Positions 42,824-53,759 of a stretch of DNA of 64,000 nt are shown piece after piece. Position 1 is the first letter of the stretch, and every line of letters begins with the position of its first letter. The DNA lies in NCBI GenBank assembly GCA_037127315.1, contig JBBBDQ010001454.1, positions 1,402,501 through 1,466,500 of the forward strand, in the 5' to 3' direction. This DNA comes from Ascarosepion bandense. Lineage: Eukaryota; Mollusca; Cephalopoda; Sepiida; Sepiidae. The notes below the pieces were generated by a model. It made no database searches. It saw only the letters and a program-made list of their open reading frames with translations, and was not told the origin of the DNA. The position numbers and the translations under genes were made by a program.

Positions 42824-43584
42824 AACGCTGGGTGTCTCAAAATTCTGAACGAATGAAAAACGAAACAAATTTTGATTGTTTCTCTTGACATATGTAATTT
42901 TCGCAGAAGCATTTAGAATTCTGACTTGTGTTTGCAATATTTATTTTGATCCCCAAAATGCGGTATTAGCAATAGAAGCAGATGAATTTTAGAAAACGAA
43001 CGTCATTACAATCACACTAGAATGCTTTTTTTTGATTCCTTATCACGTGTGAGCGCACATAAATACGTGTATGTTCATAAGTATATATAAGGATAGAAAA
43101 TAATATATATATCTAGATATATATATTTAAAATTTAAAATATCACTACAAAAGTAGCTATTTTCTTCGACATTTCTTGTGTTTTATAAGGTGATGTTGCT
43201 GATTTCGAGTTGAATAGCTTTAAACGGTTCAAAACTAGCTAAACCACACTGTCGGGGCGACATTGTTACATAGTCTATGGTGGCCAATCAAAATACAAGA
43301 AATTTATAATTTGAAGAACATAAAAAGAGACTCTGAAAACAATTCATTGAGGAATTAAGGCTAATGTTTGCTTCAAATAGAGATCAGTATTACTAATTGA
43401 CTACTCGCTTAACTTTAGCATAAAATTGAAATCATTTAAAAAAATTAATTACTAATTTTAAATTCTAAGTTTAGTTAAGTATTAGTTTGGATTATTATAA
43501 AGTTATTCAAATATGAAATGGAAGAGACAGATGAATATAGATATATACAAATATATAGATATTATCATTAACTTTTTGTATAAT
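42824..43584. other. No gene seen
   Basis: AT-rich intergenic DNA. Confidence 0.5.
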
Positions 43585-43746
43585 TTTTCTTGTGTTCGTA
43601 ATTTTTCTTCTTTTTGGAACTCAAATTAAAACAAGGTTTTTCCGGAATGCTGTAGTGCTGTTGTCCTTGTTGGTTGCGGGAACAACATTTTCGGAAAACC
43701 TTGTTTTAATTTGAGTTAAAAAGAATGTATACGAACACATGAAAAT
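43585..43746. repeat. Foldback element, arms about 65 bp
   Basis: TTGTGTTCGTA, AACTCAAATTAAAACAAGG and TTTTCCGGAA at 43585-43654 are mirrored at 43683-43746, around a 28-bp centre. No ORF. Confidence 0.9.
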
Positions 43747-44464
43747 TTATATAAAATACTTACTGTCTTGTCTGTGATTTTCAATGAAACCTGTATAAAA
43801 CAGAGATTGTTGCCCAAAGAAAATAATTTTAGATATATAGATACCCACATATAGACAACACACAACAGACAAATGTAAGCACTCATACATATAATCGTGC
43901 ATATACATATACATACAGTTATACACGCATATATATATATATACATACACTATTTTTGAACTCTTGTTTTTAGCAACGTGTCAATTTATCCGTTAAATTT
44001 TAAGAAACGTCAATGAACGCTACTTATATTGGATACAGGTAAGACTGAATTCAAAAGATAAAGTAGACAGAAGAAATTTTAAATAAAGACAAGACAAACA
44101 CAGTCATATTCCAGTGCATAAACAAATGAACATATTTAGATATATACGTACGTAAATTCACATGCAAAAACAAAATTCTTATGCAACATAAAAACCAAAA
44201 AGCATCATATACAGAATAAAACCACATACACGGATCTACTTATAGACAACTATAAGTATAAATACACACAAATAGATACAACATTCACACCGAAACATAC
44301 ACACACACATATATACGTACATGCATAAGCAAGAATATATATATATATATATACATACATACACAGATGTGCATGCATATATTTATATATATACGAATAA
44401 ATACACTCTTATATATATATATATATATATAATTCAAGAAGTAGTAGGAGGATTTGAACAATTA
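43747..44464. other. No gene seen; AC/AT-rich
   Basis: Short TA and CATACA patches (43928-43942, 44335-44352, 44411-44431). No gene. Confidence 0.55.
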
Positions 44465-44674
44465 TTAAGTAAATCATCGAGCTTTATATTCGACCTCAAC
44501 AGAATGCAGAAAGCACTGGACGGTCGTTTCATCAGCTTAATAACCAAGACTGTCTGGGTTCGATTCCTGGTAGTGGATGCGCATTGCTGATGAGTCCCAA
44601 ATATAGGACGAAACGGCCGTCCAGTGCTTTCTGCATTCTGTTGAGGTCGAATATAAAGCTCGATGATTTACTTA
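44465..44674. mobile_element. Palindromic element with tRNA-like box and hammerhead
   Basis: Arms 44465-44536 and 44606-44674 (AAGTAAATCATCGAGCTTTA, TTCGACCTCAACAGAATGCA) are inverted copies. The centre holds a tRNA-like GGGTTCGATTCCTGG (box B) at 44556-44570, then the hammerhead. On the minus strand the left arm is the same ribozyme tail with stem II precisely deleted (CTGAT joined to GAAACG). The tRNA-like plus hammerhead plan is that of the Schistosoma Sm-alpha repeats. Confidence 0.85.
44576..44637 (+). ncRNA. Hammerhead ribozyme, type I, Schistosoma satellite-like
   Basis: GATGC, GCATTG, CTGATGA (44587-44593), GTCC, 8-nt loop, GGAC, GAAA (44610-44613), CGGCCG, TC, CAGTGC, TTTCT, GCATT. 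Stem I inner helix GCATTG/CAGTGC (one G-U) and outer helix GATGC/GCATT flank a TTTCT bulge suited to loop-loop contact. Stem II is GTCC/GGAC. ACGGCCGT is a palindromic stem III. The triplet is GUC, after 44621. Core and stem II closely resemble the Schistosoma ribozyme (CTGATGAGTCCCAAAT...), whose stem III is longer. All invariant residues are intact. Confidence 0.92.
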
Positions 44675-44777
44675 GACAAACCCATGCACCCAAGTGTATA
44701 TTCATGTATAAACCCAGGTAAAACAAACAGAAAAATACATATACACATGCAATTTAACCTAGGTACTAATAACATTA

Positions 44778-44914
44778 AATTATAGTTTAGAACATGTACA
44801 AATTGCAATCTACCAGAAAGTGTACATTTTGTTTTAACATTGAAAGGACAATGTTGAAACAAAATGTACACTTTATAGTAGAATGTAATTTTTACTTGTT
44901 CTAAACTATAATTT
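44778..44914. repeat. Foldback, arms about 65 bp
   Basis: TATAGTTTAGAACATGTA, GTGTACATTTTGTTTTAACA (44778-44843) mirrored at 44849-44914. Its right arm starts the first of two direct repeats (next entry). Confidence 0.85.
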
Positions 44915-45016
44915 ATAATAAATATTCATAGCTCTATTTTATATTAAGCACTATTTTAAATTAATATTTTGAATGTTGTTAATTTTTTCTTCGTTCCTTA
45001 TTCACTTGGATATATG

Positions 45017-45068
<52 letters not shown>

Positions 45069-45701
45069 GCTGACAGGTACAAATATACGCTAGACATCCT
45101 ACTATTAAAGAACTTCTATTGCTTAAACTTCATCCCTCTCACTTTTAAATATCACTCGTATGATCAATGCAAAGATAGACACTGAATCCATCAAAACGCC
45201 AAGGAAAAAGCAGTCGGAAAAGAAAACCACGCCCAGAGAGGACGTATACGTGATCAGAGAAATTGTGAAATCTCCTAGGAAGAGGTTATTCGTTTTGTTT
45301 CAATTAATTTGCACAAGGGTGTATACATTATTTACATTGTTCGGATTGTTGCCTTTATCTTTCTTGTCATGTTTACAAAGTTTAATCACGTCTATCCTCT
45401 ACCCTATTTTCATTCAAATTCTAACTGGCAACTTACAACACTAATTTTCCATTTTCCACTCCGCCTACCTCTCACACATAATTCGCCAATATAAGATAAA
45501 TAGTTTTCCATTTTCTTTTCACTACCCGATAAGACATTGTCCTTTTTATGTCGAAATAAAATGTTCACTTTGTAGTAGACAATAATTTGTACATGTTATT
45601 AACTATAATTTATAATTAATATTCATAGCTCTATTTTATAACCACTGTTTTAAATTAATGTTTTAAAAGTTGTTCATTTTTTCATCGTTCCTTATTCACG
45701 T

Positions 45702-45740
<39 letters not shown>
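44850..45740 (+). repeat. Two direct repeats of about 190 bp flanking 490 bp
   Basis: 44850-45050 and 45539-45740 share AAAATGT.CACTTTGTAGTAGA-type start, AACTATAATTTATAAT, AATATTCATAGCTCTATTTTAT, TTTAAATTAAT, TTCGTTCCTTATTCAC and each runs into a TA tract (45023-45066, 45704-45739). The interval encodes a short basic frame at 45160 with no confident match. Could be terminal repeats of a small element or a segmental duplication. Confidence 0.7.
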
Positions 45741-45742
<2 letters not shown>

Positions 45743-46105
45743 GCCTCTCGACCACGAATTACGATAAGTCATATATATACATATGTGGGTGTGTGTATAT
45801 ATATTTATTGCCCTTTTTTAAAAGTAATCTTTATTTGAATACGAAACTTTATTCCATCCATACCTACTCTCCTTGTTTATATATATATATATATATCACC
45901 ATGCATATACAATACGTATATAATCACTTAGATAATCTCGAATATCTCGTTTGCATATTTTATATCAAGTAAATCAAGCGCCTGCTTCTATTTCCTGGTT
46001 CGAAGTTCCTGTTTTCTTCTCGCCTCTTCTCTATACTAATATAGTAATCGTCAAAAACCAAGTTAAAATAATTGATTCGCCTCTCTACTATACTAAAGAA
46101 GACCG

Positions 46106-46145
<40 letters not shown>
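45741..46145. other. No gene seen; several short TA tracts
   Basis: TA tracts at 45878-45898 and 46110-46146; otherwise nothing recognised. Confidence 0.55.
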
Positions 46146-46151
<6 letters not shown>

Positions 46152-46381
46152 GTGGCTGAGTGATTAGAAAGTTCGCGTGACCGAGGATTTTAGCTTTATA
46201 TTGTTGTTCAGCCTGTTGCTCAAGCTAGATAACCCTCTCTTTCTCAGAAACTGTAACTAAGTCCGCTCAGTATTGTTGCAGGTGGGCTCTGGGGGGCGTT
46301 GAACAAACACAAATGTGCATGAGCAGGCGTCTGGAATGAGGATTAGGTAGCCAGATATCCCTGAATACGAGTTAGCAGCCA

Positions 46382-46441
<60 letters not shown>
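46146..46441 (+). mobile_element. SINE-C copy 3 with internal deletion, plus (TA)n
   Basis: Box A phrase GTGGCTGAGTGATTAGAA and anticodon-side GTTCGCGTGACC joined directly to the tail TGTTCAGCCTGTTGCTCAAG, CTAGATAACCCTCTCTTTC, ACTGTAACTAAGTC..CTCAG. The B-box region is deleted. A TA tract follows at 46384-46441. Confidence 0.75.
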
Positions 46442-46445
<4 letters not shown>

Positions 46446-46624
46446 CCTGTTACGCTCATGAAGACAGGGGCAATAGCGAAGCAGCGTTGGCTCTCTTCCT
46501 TCACTTTACGACAAGTTACTAAAATTTACTTCCAGTTATGAAAACTCTTTTCTCGTGTTTGCTTTTTAACGCTGCTTTATTATTTAATGAAGAATATATA
46601 TATATATATATATATATACATATT
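46442..46624. other. Short unique stretch ending in (TA)n
   Basis: Nothing recognised; TA tract at 46593-46618 abuts the next module. Confidence 0.5.
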
Positions 46625-47040
46625 AATTTATCGAGGCAGCAAGTAATTTTCTAAACATATGCTGTTAAATATAAGAGACAATGAATGTCTATTATGTTTA
46701 ATCATAAGCCGTTCTAAGCGTCGTATTTTTGCTTTAATTTCAGTTGAAAATAAAGACAAAAATTCTCCAACATTTGTATAATTATTTATTGATTTTCTTC
46801 TAAGCTTTCGGCTCACATGAGCCATCTTCAGAGAGGTTGTTTAGACTTAAATATTATAACAACCACCATCACCGACAATTTTATTTTGTGCTGACATAAA
46901 ACTCCGCTTGGCAATGGCAACAGTTACCAAAAATAATAAACGCAGTTCTTAAATTTGCGATGCGGTTTTATGACGTCACACCGCGTGATAGCGCAAAATG
47001 ACAACAAAACCATGTAGTCAAATGCAATGTAGTATGTTAT
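46625..47040 (-). mobile_element. Penelope-type 5' module, minus-strand copy
   Basis: Readable frame 46825-46628 (MAHVSRKLRRKSINNYTNVG..FNSICLENYLLPR), hammerhead-like motif at about 46800-46835, then upstream blocks TTGCCATTGCCAAGCGGAG and CGCTATCACGCGGTGTGAC. The longest protein end of the family, LENYLLPR, is kept here. Confidence 0.8.
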
Positions 47041-47065
47041 TTCTAACATTCAATAAAATCAACTT

Positions 47066-47119
47066 TAAATCGGCTCATGATTAAACATAATAGACATTCA
47101 TTGTCTCTTATATTTAACA

Positions 47120-47165
<46 letters not shown>
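47066..47165 (+). mobile_element. Penelope-type 5' module, 3' edge only, plus (TA)n
   Basis: CGGCTCATGATTAAACATAATAGAC..TTAACA joins the TA tract at 47123-47165. It is inverted relative to the copy immediately to its left. Confidence 0.75.
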
Positions 47166-47167
<2 letters not shown>

Positions 47168-47904
47168 CAAATAATATTCCGAATTCTACATACGTTGTTA
47201 AGCTATTTCAGTGATAAAAATCTCGCTTCCTCAGCAACCATTAAAACCAAAATTTTTTGTTTTAAATATAGTACAAAATTCACATCCCAGAAGGATCCCC
47301 AAAACATATCCATACAAATTTCAAGATGAGCGTAATGTTCAAAATTAAGTAACAGTTATATGAAATGTTACGTTTAAGAATTGATTGTTCGTTGTTGATA
47401 TTTCTATTCTCTTTCTTCGTTTGGAATATAGACTTGTAGTATGTTACTCATTTTAGATGATAGCAAAATAGACTCACCAGAGAAGCCAAATGCATCAGCG
47501 AGTTCCATTGAGAGTTAACATCTTTGGTGCCAGATGCGTGCCTTTACGAGAAGTCACTGGTATCTTCCGAAACGTAACCAAGTGGTCGACCCCGCAATGC
47601 TTGAGACGTGCATACGTTGGAAAACAGAATTAAAATGTAGTCACTCGAGAGGGAAGAAGAAGATAAGTATCAAATTCTCGTTAGAATATGGAATCCACGT
47701 TCGGAGAAAGTCCTAAAGTCACATATCCACTTGCCGGAAAGGATTATTTTTGGAGTTGAATAGACAATACTGCTACCTATGAGTGATTAAGTGTCATTTC
47801 ACTATTAGTCTGCATCCGATATTTTTACAATGCATCTAGGAGGAGAAGTATAAAATTGCTAAATATCTTCTGAACTTATAGCATTTTTTATCATTGTTAT
47901 ATAC
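47166..47904. other. No gene seen
   Basis: Intergenic; a 60-codon frame at 47534 has no recognisable motif. Confidence 0.5.
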
Positions 47905-48505
47905 CTGCCTATATACAAGAATGGAATATTTCTATCCTCTTAAATACGTGGACACTAATATGGTAGAAGTGTGATTATATTGAACAGAACCTCTCTTGGG
48001 CGACTCTCTACCTCCAGGCGGAGAGGAACCCAGGGTAGAGTATTCTCTCTGTGAGTAGACAAGTGCTCGACCCGGCCTTAAAAAGGACCTACGAGATAAG
48101 ATTAAAGTTTCAGAATCTCCACTTTAATTGACCTTATGTTTCATCAGCATTGGGCGTCCGCCCTAATGGGGAGGTGGTAAATACCGAGTGATTACACTGA
48201 CTAGCAGTCATCGCTCTCTGTCTTCCTCACTGCCTACAGACAGGAGGAACCCAGACGGGGCTCCACCGAAAGGTATAGCTACGTGATGTTTTTGGCCGAG
48301 ATTAAGGGTTTGAAGACTTCACTTTAAAATGGCCTTATGCCATATTCCATTTATGTGGAGAGTAGTTATACTGACTAGCAACTCACTAGCAGTGTATCTA
48401 CTTCACGCAGTTTACGGGTTTTGTACTTGTTAATATACTTTTATTCCCAACGTCCGTTTTGGTGATTACTCACGTAGTAACTTTCTAGGGTTACAACAAT
48501 TATAT
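47905..48505. repeat. Unclassified dispersed repeat, copy 2 (longer)
   Basis: Shares ordered blocks with 4885-5318 and is internally duplicated (GTGATTA.A.TGA..CTCT..GGAGAGGAACCCAG near 47970-48035 and again near 48190-48265). A TTTCATCAGCATTGGGCG phrase at 48138 resembles a stem-II-less hammerhead on the minus strand, but is not foldable. Confidence 0.65.
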
Positions 48506-49045
48506 TACTCCAAGCATTAGTACGATGGGGGTTACATGAAGTAAAAGTGAAAGTAAAGACTACGTATAGGGAGGATTGAGGAAAGGACAAAAGATGAACA
48601 GAGTTCAAGAAGACACAATATGGCGATTAATGTTCTTCATGGTTGTGTGAGTTTTCAGTCGAACATCTACATCAGTTTGATGATGTTGATTGAAATCAGG
48701 ATGCTGTATTGACCAAGCGTTTCATAATGGTAACACATTCATCAGTTAAGCTATTGTGTCGCACGTAGTTCGTGACATGGAAACCAATTCTGCAATGAGA
48801 TTCTTTCTTTCATTCATATCTAATATCAAATGCTTTTCAGCAACTGCATACAATTGGAAGTATTCAAGTTACTTTAATTAACTTCCTTCAGCTATAACAT
48901 TGTACTTTATCCTAGTGTGTTGCAAGATTTATCGTCTGCTCTTAAGCTACACACCCACACACATAGGCACACATACGTGTGTGTGTGGGGGGGGGTATAA
49001 TAGTATCCGAAGCCAAAGTAGAAATAATGAAACAAAGTACAAAAG
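48506..49045. other. No gene seen
   Basis: Intergenic with a CACACA/GTGTGTGG patch near 48950-48990. Confidence 0.5.
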
Positions 49046-49107
49046 CTATAAACAACACGTTTCGCCAAACATGTGTTGATTTCAAGGCTTCTTCAGGTCA
49101 GTATGTG
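49046..49107 (-). ncRNA. Hammerhead-like motif, Penelope tail type
   Basis: Minus strand: GAC, CTGAAGA, A-GCC, long loop, GGC, GAAA, CGTG, TT, GTT. Stem II (GCC/GGC) and a short stem I (GAC/GTT) can form and the core is present, but stem III is marginal. Probably a decayed Penelope-type terminal ribozyme. Confidence 0.35.
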
Positions 49108-49203
49108 TGTTTTTGTTTGTGCATTCAATCCGTTTTTGTTTTTATGCTATGTATTTTGTTGATTTTTGGAGATCGCACTTTATCTCTGATATATATATAT
49201 AAA

Positions 49204-49505
49204 TATAGTGTATCGTGGCAGCAGATAATTTTCTAAACATATACTGTTAAATATAAGTTAATGAATATCAATTATGTTTAATTATGAGCCGTTCTAAACA
49301 TCGTATTAACGTCCTTGTGTCCTCTTTGAAGATGGCTCATGAGAGCCGAAAGCTTAGAATCAACTTAATAAAAAATTATCCAAATGTTGGAGAATTTTTG
49401 TCTTTATTTTCACATGAAATTAAAGCCGAAATACGATGTTTAGAACGGTTTATGATTAAACATAATAAACACTCATTGTCTCTTATATTTAACAGTATAT
49501 GTTTA

Positions 49506-49557
<52 letters not shown>
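49204..49557. mobile_element. Inverted pair of Penelope-type 5' modules with (TA)n
   Basis: 49204-49306 is the module's 3' edge on the minus strand (tail CTGCTGCCACGATAC); 49307-49510 is the plus copy, starting in the hammerhead-like TTGAAGATGGCTCATGAGAG and encoding NYPNVGEFLSLFS..NSICLEY. A TA tract (49510-49557) ends it. The two are mirror images over about 90 bp. Confidence 0.8.
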
Positions 49558-49561
<4 letters not shown>

Positions 49562-50639
49562 GTGTTTATAAAAATTCAAATATAAATATATATTTTTTAA
49601 AAGAACAATAAAAATTTTTAAAAAGGCATTTTTTGTCTTTATATGTACTTGTCAAATAAAATCGTTATATTTAACTCGATAGATGGACAGAAGACGAAAC
49701 GTGACGGCAAACAAAATATTTTGCTTTGTATATTAGATCGATAGATAGATAGTCAGAAAGTGAGAGACAAAGAGAGAGACAAAGAAAGAGAAAGTAATAT
49801 TTCGAAAAACATCTGTTTTTAAATATTTATATGTAATATTTATAATATATATATGCTTACAGAAAATTATTATAATTAAGTTTGTTTTACTTACGTGTAA
49901 ATTTATGTGTAATAAATTATTTTCATGTAAATTTAAATGTAGTATTAATATTATAATATTATTTAAATTATCATTTATAATATAATATATACTGTATAAT
50001 AAGGGTTATATAAGTTATAATAAGGTTTATATAATTCATACTATATAATTTAAACAAGATAATTTATTATAATTTATTATATAAATTAATAATAATTTTA
50101 TAATTTATTATAACTTATAATAAAAGTTATATAATTTATAATAAGGAAAGTATTTATATTATCATTTTATAAGCATACATGTAATATTTACATGTAAATT
50201 TGTACGTAATATCTATCTGTATGTTTACAGAGAATTATTAAAATGAAGTTTGTTTTACTTACATGTAGGTTTTCAGAAAAATCATTTTATCCTGTTTCGC
50301 TTTTAGATTTGCAAAAGATTTCTAAATGTTTATTATATTTCGACGTGCTGAACAAAACAACAAATTAATATCCACATACTCCGAGAAACACAAAAAATAG
50401 AAAAGGAAAGAAAAAAGTTAATTTTTTATATCTCAACTTTCAACCCAAAGATAACAGATATCTACACACACATACATCTGCTAATTTTTAGTAAAGAAAA
50501 ATAAATGAAAAATCTATCACAACAAATCAACTGTCAAAATCAATAAAAAAGATACTGACGAGTGTACAACCGCAGACCATAATCTTAAAGCGACTCAGGT
50601 GAAAAGTTGCATCCGATCCCTATGCTGAGCATGCAATTA
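49558..50639. other. Strongly AT-rich; no gene seen
   Basis: Holds a direct repeat (TTACAGA.AATTATTA..AA.TTTGTTTTACTTAC at about 49855-49900 and 50225-50268) and TATAATTTATAATAA-type runs between. Confidence 0.6.
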
Positions 50640-50900
50640 AATGTTAGGAAGCTACGAATTTGACTTCAAAGATGGATCCAAATTCAAAATTCAAAATAAT
50701 TCCTCATACAATTCAATTTACATTATAACATGAAAAAGTTACCACATTACATTGGTCAAACTGGCAGGACACTCCTACAATAAATTAGGGTACCCCACAT
50801 TAGAAAAATACCCATTAGCCAACATATAAAGGAATACTGAGAATGAAATGTGTCAAATTTTAATATCTTCCAATTCAACCCTGCATTTAAAATAGACGCA
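50640..50900 (+). pseudogene. Penelope-like GIY-YIG fragment, second lineage
   Basis: GSYEFDFKDGSKFKIQNNSS, then after decay HYIGQTGRTLLQ.IR, PHIRKIPISQHIKEY and a decayed F.F.P. The YIGQTGRTL..R...H block followed by SQH is a GIY-YIG catalytic core of Penelope-type endonucleases. It is a different sequence lineage from the 17619 protein. Cysteines normally before YIG are lost and the frame is broken. Confidence 0.65.
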
Positions 50901-51058
50901 TTCTTGTTTATGTAACGAATTGAAGTTTGGTTCAAATTTTGCTGCTAAAAAATATTTCTTTATTAATGCGCTTTTGTTCAGTGGTTTTGTCATTCAAGCT
51001 ACTTATATATAGCTTGGACGAGTTTATGTGTCATATGGGTGAGTCCTCATAACGAGCA

Positions 51059-51115
51059 CACACACACACACACACACACGCGCACACACACACACATACA
51101 CACACACACACATAA
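51059..51115. repeat. (CA)n microsatellite
   Basis: Interrupted CA repeats; 50901-51058 is unremarkable. Confidence 0.95.
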
Positions 51116-51182
51116 AGAAAAACTCAAAGCGTAATCGAAAATGGATACAAACTATAATCAATTTCGGCGGGTAAGTTTTCGT

Positions 51183-51485
51183 CAGACGTTGTGGTGCAGT
51201 AGATATCGACTGGGAACGAGAAATCGGAGAGCAGAGTTTGAATTCCAGTTGAATTCCTTGCATTCACTTACTCGCAAATAACCTTGGAAAAGGTATTAAT
51301 CTCTCTCTTACCTCCAGTTATGGGTTAAATAACAGGACAGAGTGAGTTATATAGCCTTGGCTGGCAACCAGTCTACCGCAGATAGTAATGGCATGCTACT
51401 GCGGGATAATGTTCTGCCCAGTCAGTCATGTCTATTTCAAGACATGATCGCCCAAGCGTGTATCACGTATGGCACTTTACAAATG
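51183..51485 (+). mobile_element. SINE-A copy 7
   Basis: Head GACGTTGTGGTGCAGTAGAT, box B GAGTTTGAATTCC, body TGGGTTAAATAACAGGACAG, TTGGCTGGCAACCAGTCTAC, tail GATCGCCCAAGCGTGTATCA. Essentially full length. Confidence 0.92.
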
Positions 51486-51664
51486 GTTTAATTCTATAAG
51501 AACAGTAAAAAAAAAGGGAGTCAAGCTGCATGACATAAATTTATTATGGCTGATGCACTTTCTAAACAGTTTCGTCTTAGTAAATTGGTTTCTTCTTTAA
51601 TTGGAGTAGCATTTTTAAATCTAAATTATCGTTATCTTGATCGATAAAAAATTATATATCGTCT

Positions 51665-51677
51665 CTATTCCCCCCCC

Positions 51678-51711
<34 letters not shown>

Positions 51712-51722
51712 GTATGTATGTA

Positions 51723-51763
<41 letters not shown>

Positions 51764-51765
51764 GG
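51665..51765. repeat. (CT)n-(CTAT)n-(GTAT)n-(GT)n compound microsatellite
   Basis: Successive dinucleotide and tetranucleotide tracts. Confidence 0.95.
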
Positions 51766-53404
51766 TACTTAAAAGTCAGATGTCTGAAATAATATCTTAT
51801 ATTTATCATAATATGCACCTGATTATTGCATACTGCATAAAACTACCAGTCATGTTATAGACGTTATATATATATATATATATATATATACTACGTTTAT
51901 AATATATATATATTTGAGCGTGTGTGTGGTGGGGGTTTAGTGGAAAATGATTACCTGCGCTAATGCTTGAACATATATGACTACATTTTGTTAGGTGTTT
52001 CCGAATAAGCGCTTCGTTTCAATATGGTTTTAAAATTTTGATCAGATCGTATTTAGACAAATTTTCCAGTGTTCAGATTTTCCTTATTAAATATGAAAAA
52101 TATTGTAATTCTAATTTTTTTATTTTCATTTTTGAAGCTCTATTCAAAGTAGTGGGTGATTCTAACAACGCAAAAGCTATATTTTTCTTTATTTTCATTA
52201 GCTTTAAGTTGTTGTGTGTCAGTGTATGTCTGTATGCATTTCGTCATGTATCTTAAGAAAACTCTTTTTGTATTTAAAATATTTCAGATTTGAATTAATT
52301 GACAGCTTATGTGTGGATGTTTGACATCTCATCTTTTACGAATGAAATATTGACCTTTTCTGAGTCATCTGCAGGCTTAATTACCATGTTTTCAAAAGGT
52401 TTTCTGAACTAGTGATAGAAATGCAAGACGCCCCCATCCTTGCAAAAGGTTTTGCTCACCTCCTTATTTTCTTTACAATTCCACAGTTGAGACGCACTTT
52501 TTTAATATTCTTTTTTAATTGAAAATATAATTCAAAGTCTGACATCCAATTTCTGCCTTTATTGATGGATTTCTTGGCGAAAGTTCCCAATAAAAACAAA
52601 ATAAAGACGTAGGCGAGCAATTACTGAGGAACTCACTAACTAGTAATTACTGAAGAATTTTCTGAAGTACTTTCCCAGTCCTAAAATAGTGTACTGAATA
52701 GACAAAGATTTAGTCATCGTAAAAGCTGCAATATTGGTAAACATGGCAAATGATCAGAATAGCAAATAAAACTTCAAGATAATAAAAATAATATTAATAG
52801 TGTCTAAGTTCAACTTGTCTAATTTGATGTCATTAAATATAAACATGGTTATGCTTCGAGAAGATTTACAGAATAAAATCTTAACAGCAAAAAACAAACA
52901 ACGAAAAAAGAAACAACGTTAATCAGAAAGTATTTGATGGTATGTTTTCTTTAGCATAACGTCTGAGATAATTTAAATAAAATTATATCTAAGAACTAAA
53001 TTATGAAGAAGCTGTAGAAAATTTGTGAAAGAAAATGAATTGACCAACGATGGAAAAATCCAAAGAAACCTGTTTGTTTGATTCGTTTTTACTGCTTATC
53101 AACCCCCTACAGAAAACCAGAAAATATTTAGTGTAAAAGTATTTTTGTGTGATAATAATTGTTTAGTGATAAAATTCTTATTAATTAACCTATAGCGGGG
53201 GGTGGGAGAACGGTTGAGCTATACCTTTCTCAAAATTTCTGAGCGTAAGTAATTTAACGAATCTAACGGTAATTGCAGTTCTGCTCTCTGATTAAACATT
53301 CTAAGCTGTTATCCATTACAAAACCCGCACCTTCAAGCTTACATCACTTAATATTCCAGTATTAATTCTAACTTTATACAAACATCTGGTATTAATTATA
53401 GGTT
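51766..53404. other. No gene seen
   Basis: AT-rich intergenic DNA; short TA tracts near 51866-51915. No frame with a recognisable motif. Confidence 0.55.
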
Positions 53405-53645
53405 ACGATGTTTCTCCAGTCTTCTTCAGGTGCTTCGAACCGAACCCTTTATTGCGATCACTGGGGTATATAATTCTCATTCCATGTGTGATGCTACATC
53501 CGGGTGCCATGTTATCTCCATTTAACTCAACTCAACCTGTAGCCAGGTATTGAACTCACAACTCTTTGGCTCATATCACTGGAATCAACCAACGCCCATA
53601 TCCACTGGGCCATGTGTCCTTGATGACTTATAAACCTGATGTCTC
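53405..53645 (-). mobile_element. SINE-D copy 2
   Basis: Minus strand: ACACATGGCCCAGTGGATAT (box A), GAGTTCAATACCTGGCTACA (box B), body, GGGTTCGGTTCGAAGCACC and the tail CTGAAGAAGACTGGAGAAAC, in which the ribozyme-like stem II region is shortened. Confidence 0.8.
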
Positions 53646-53759
53646 AGGAATCAGAACTCATATTGCAATCTATTAAAGCTAATTTTGTTAGGACTCCGTA
53701 TTACTGGTGCCCATATATTCATTTCTGTGCTTGACTAGCTTATAAAGTTTTTTTGTGGC

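Noticed and set aside
45160..45444. Frame with PREDVYVIREIV resembling the start of a chromodomain
   Set aside because: Only about 12 residues look alike, and the aromatic and YLVKW parts that define the fold are absent.
48100..48165. Minus-strand CTGATGAAAC as a ribozyme
   Set aside because: Looks like a core without stem II; no stems I or III can be drawn.
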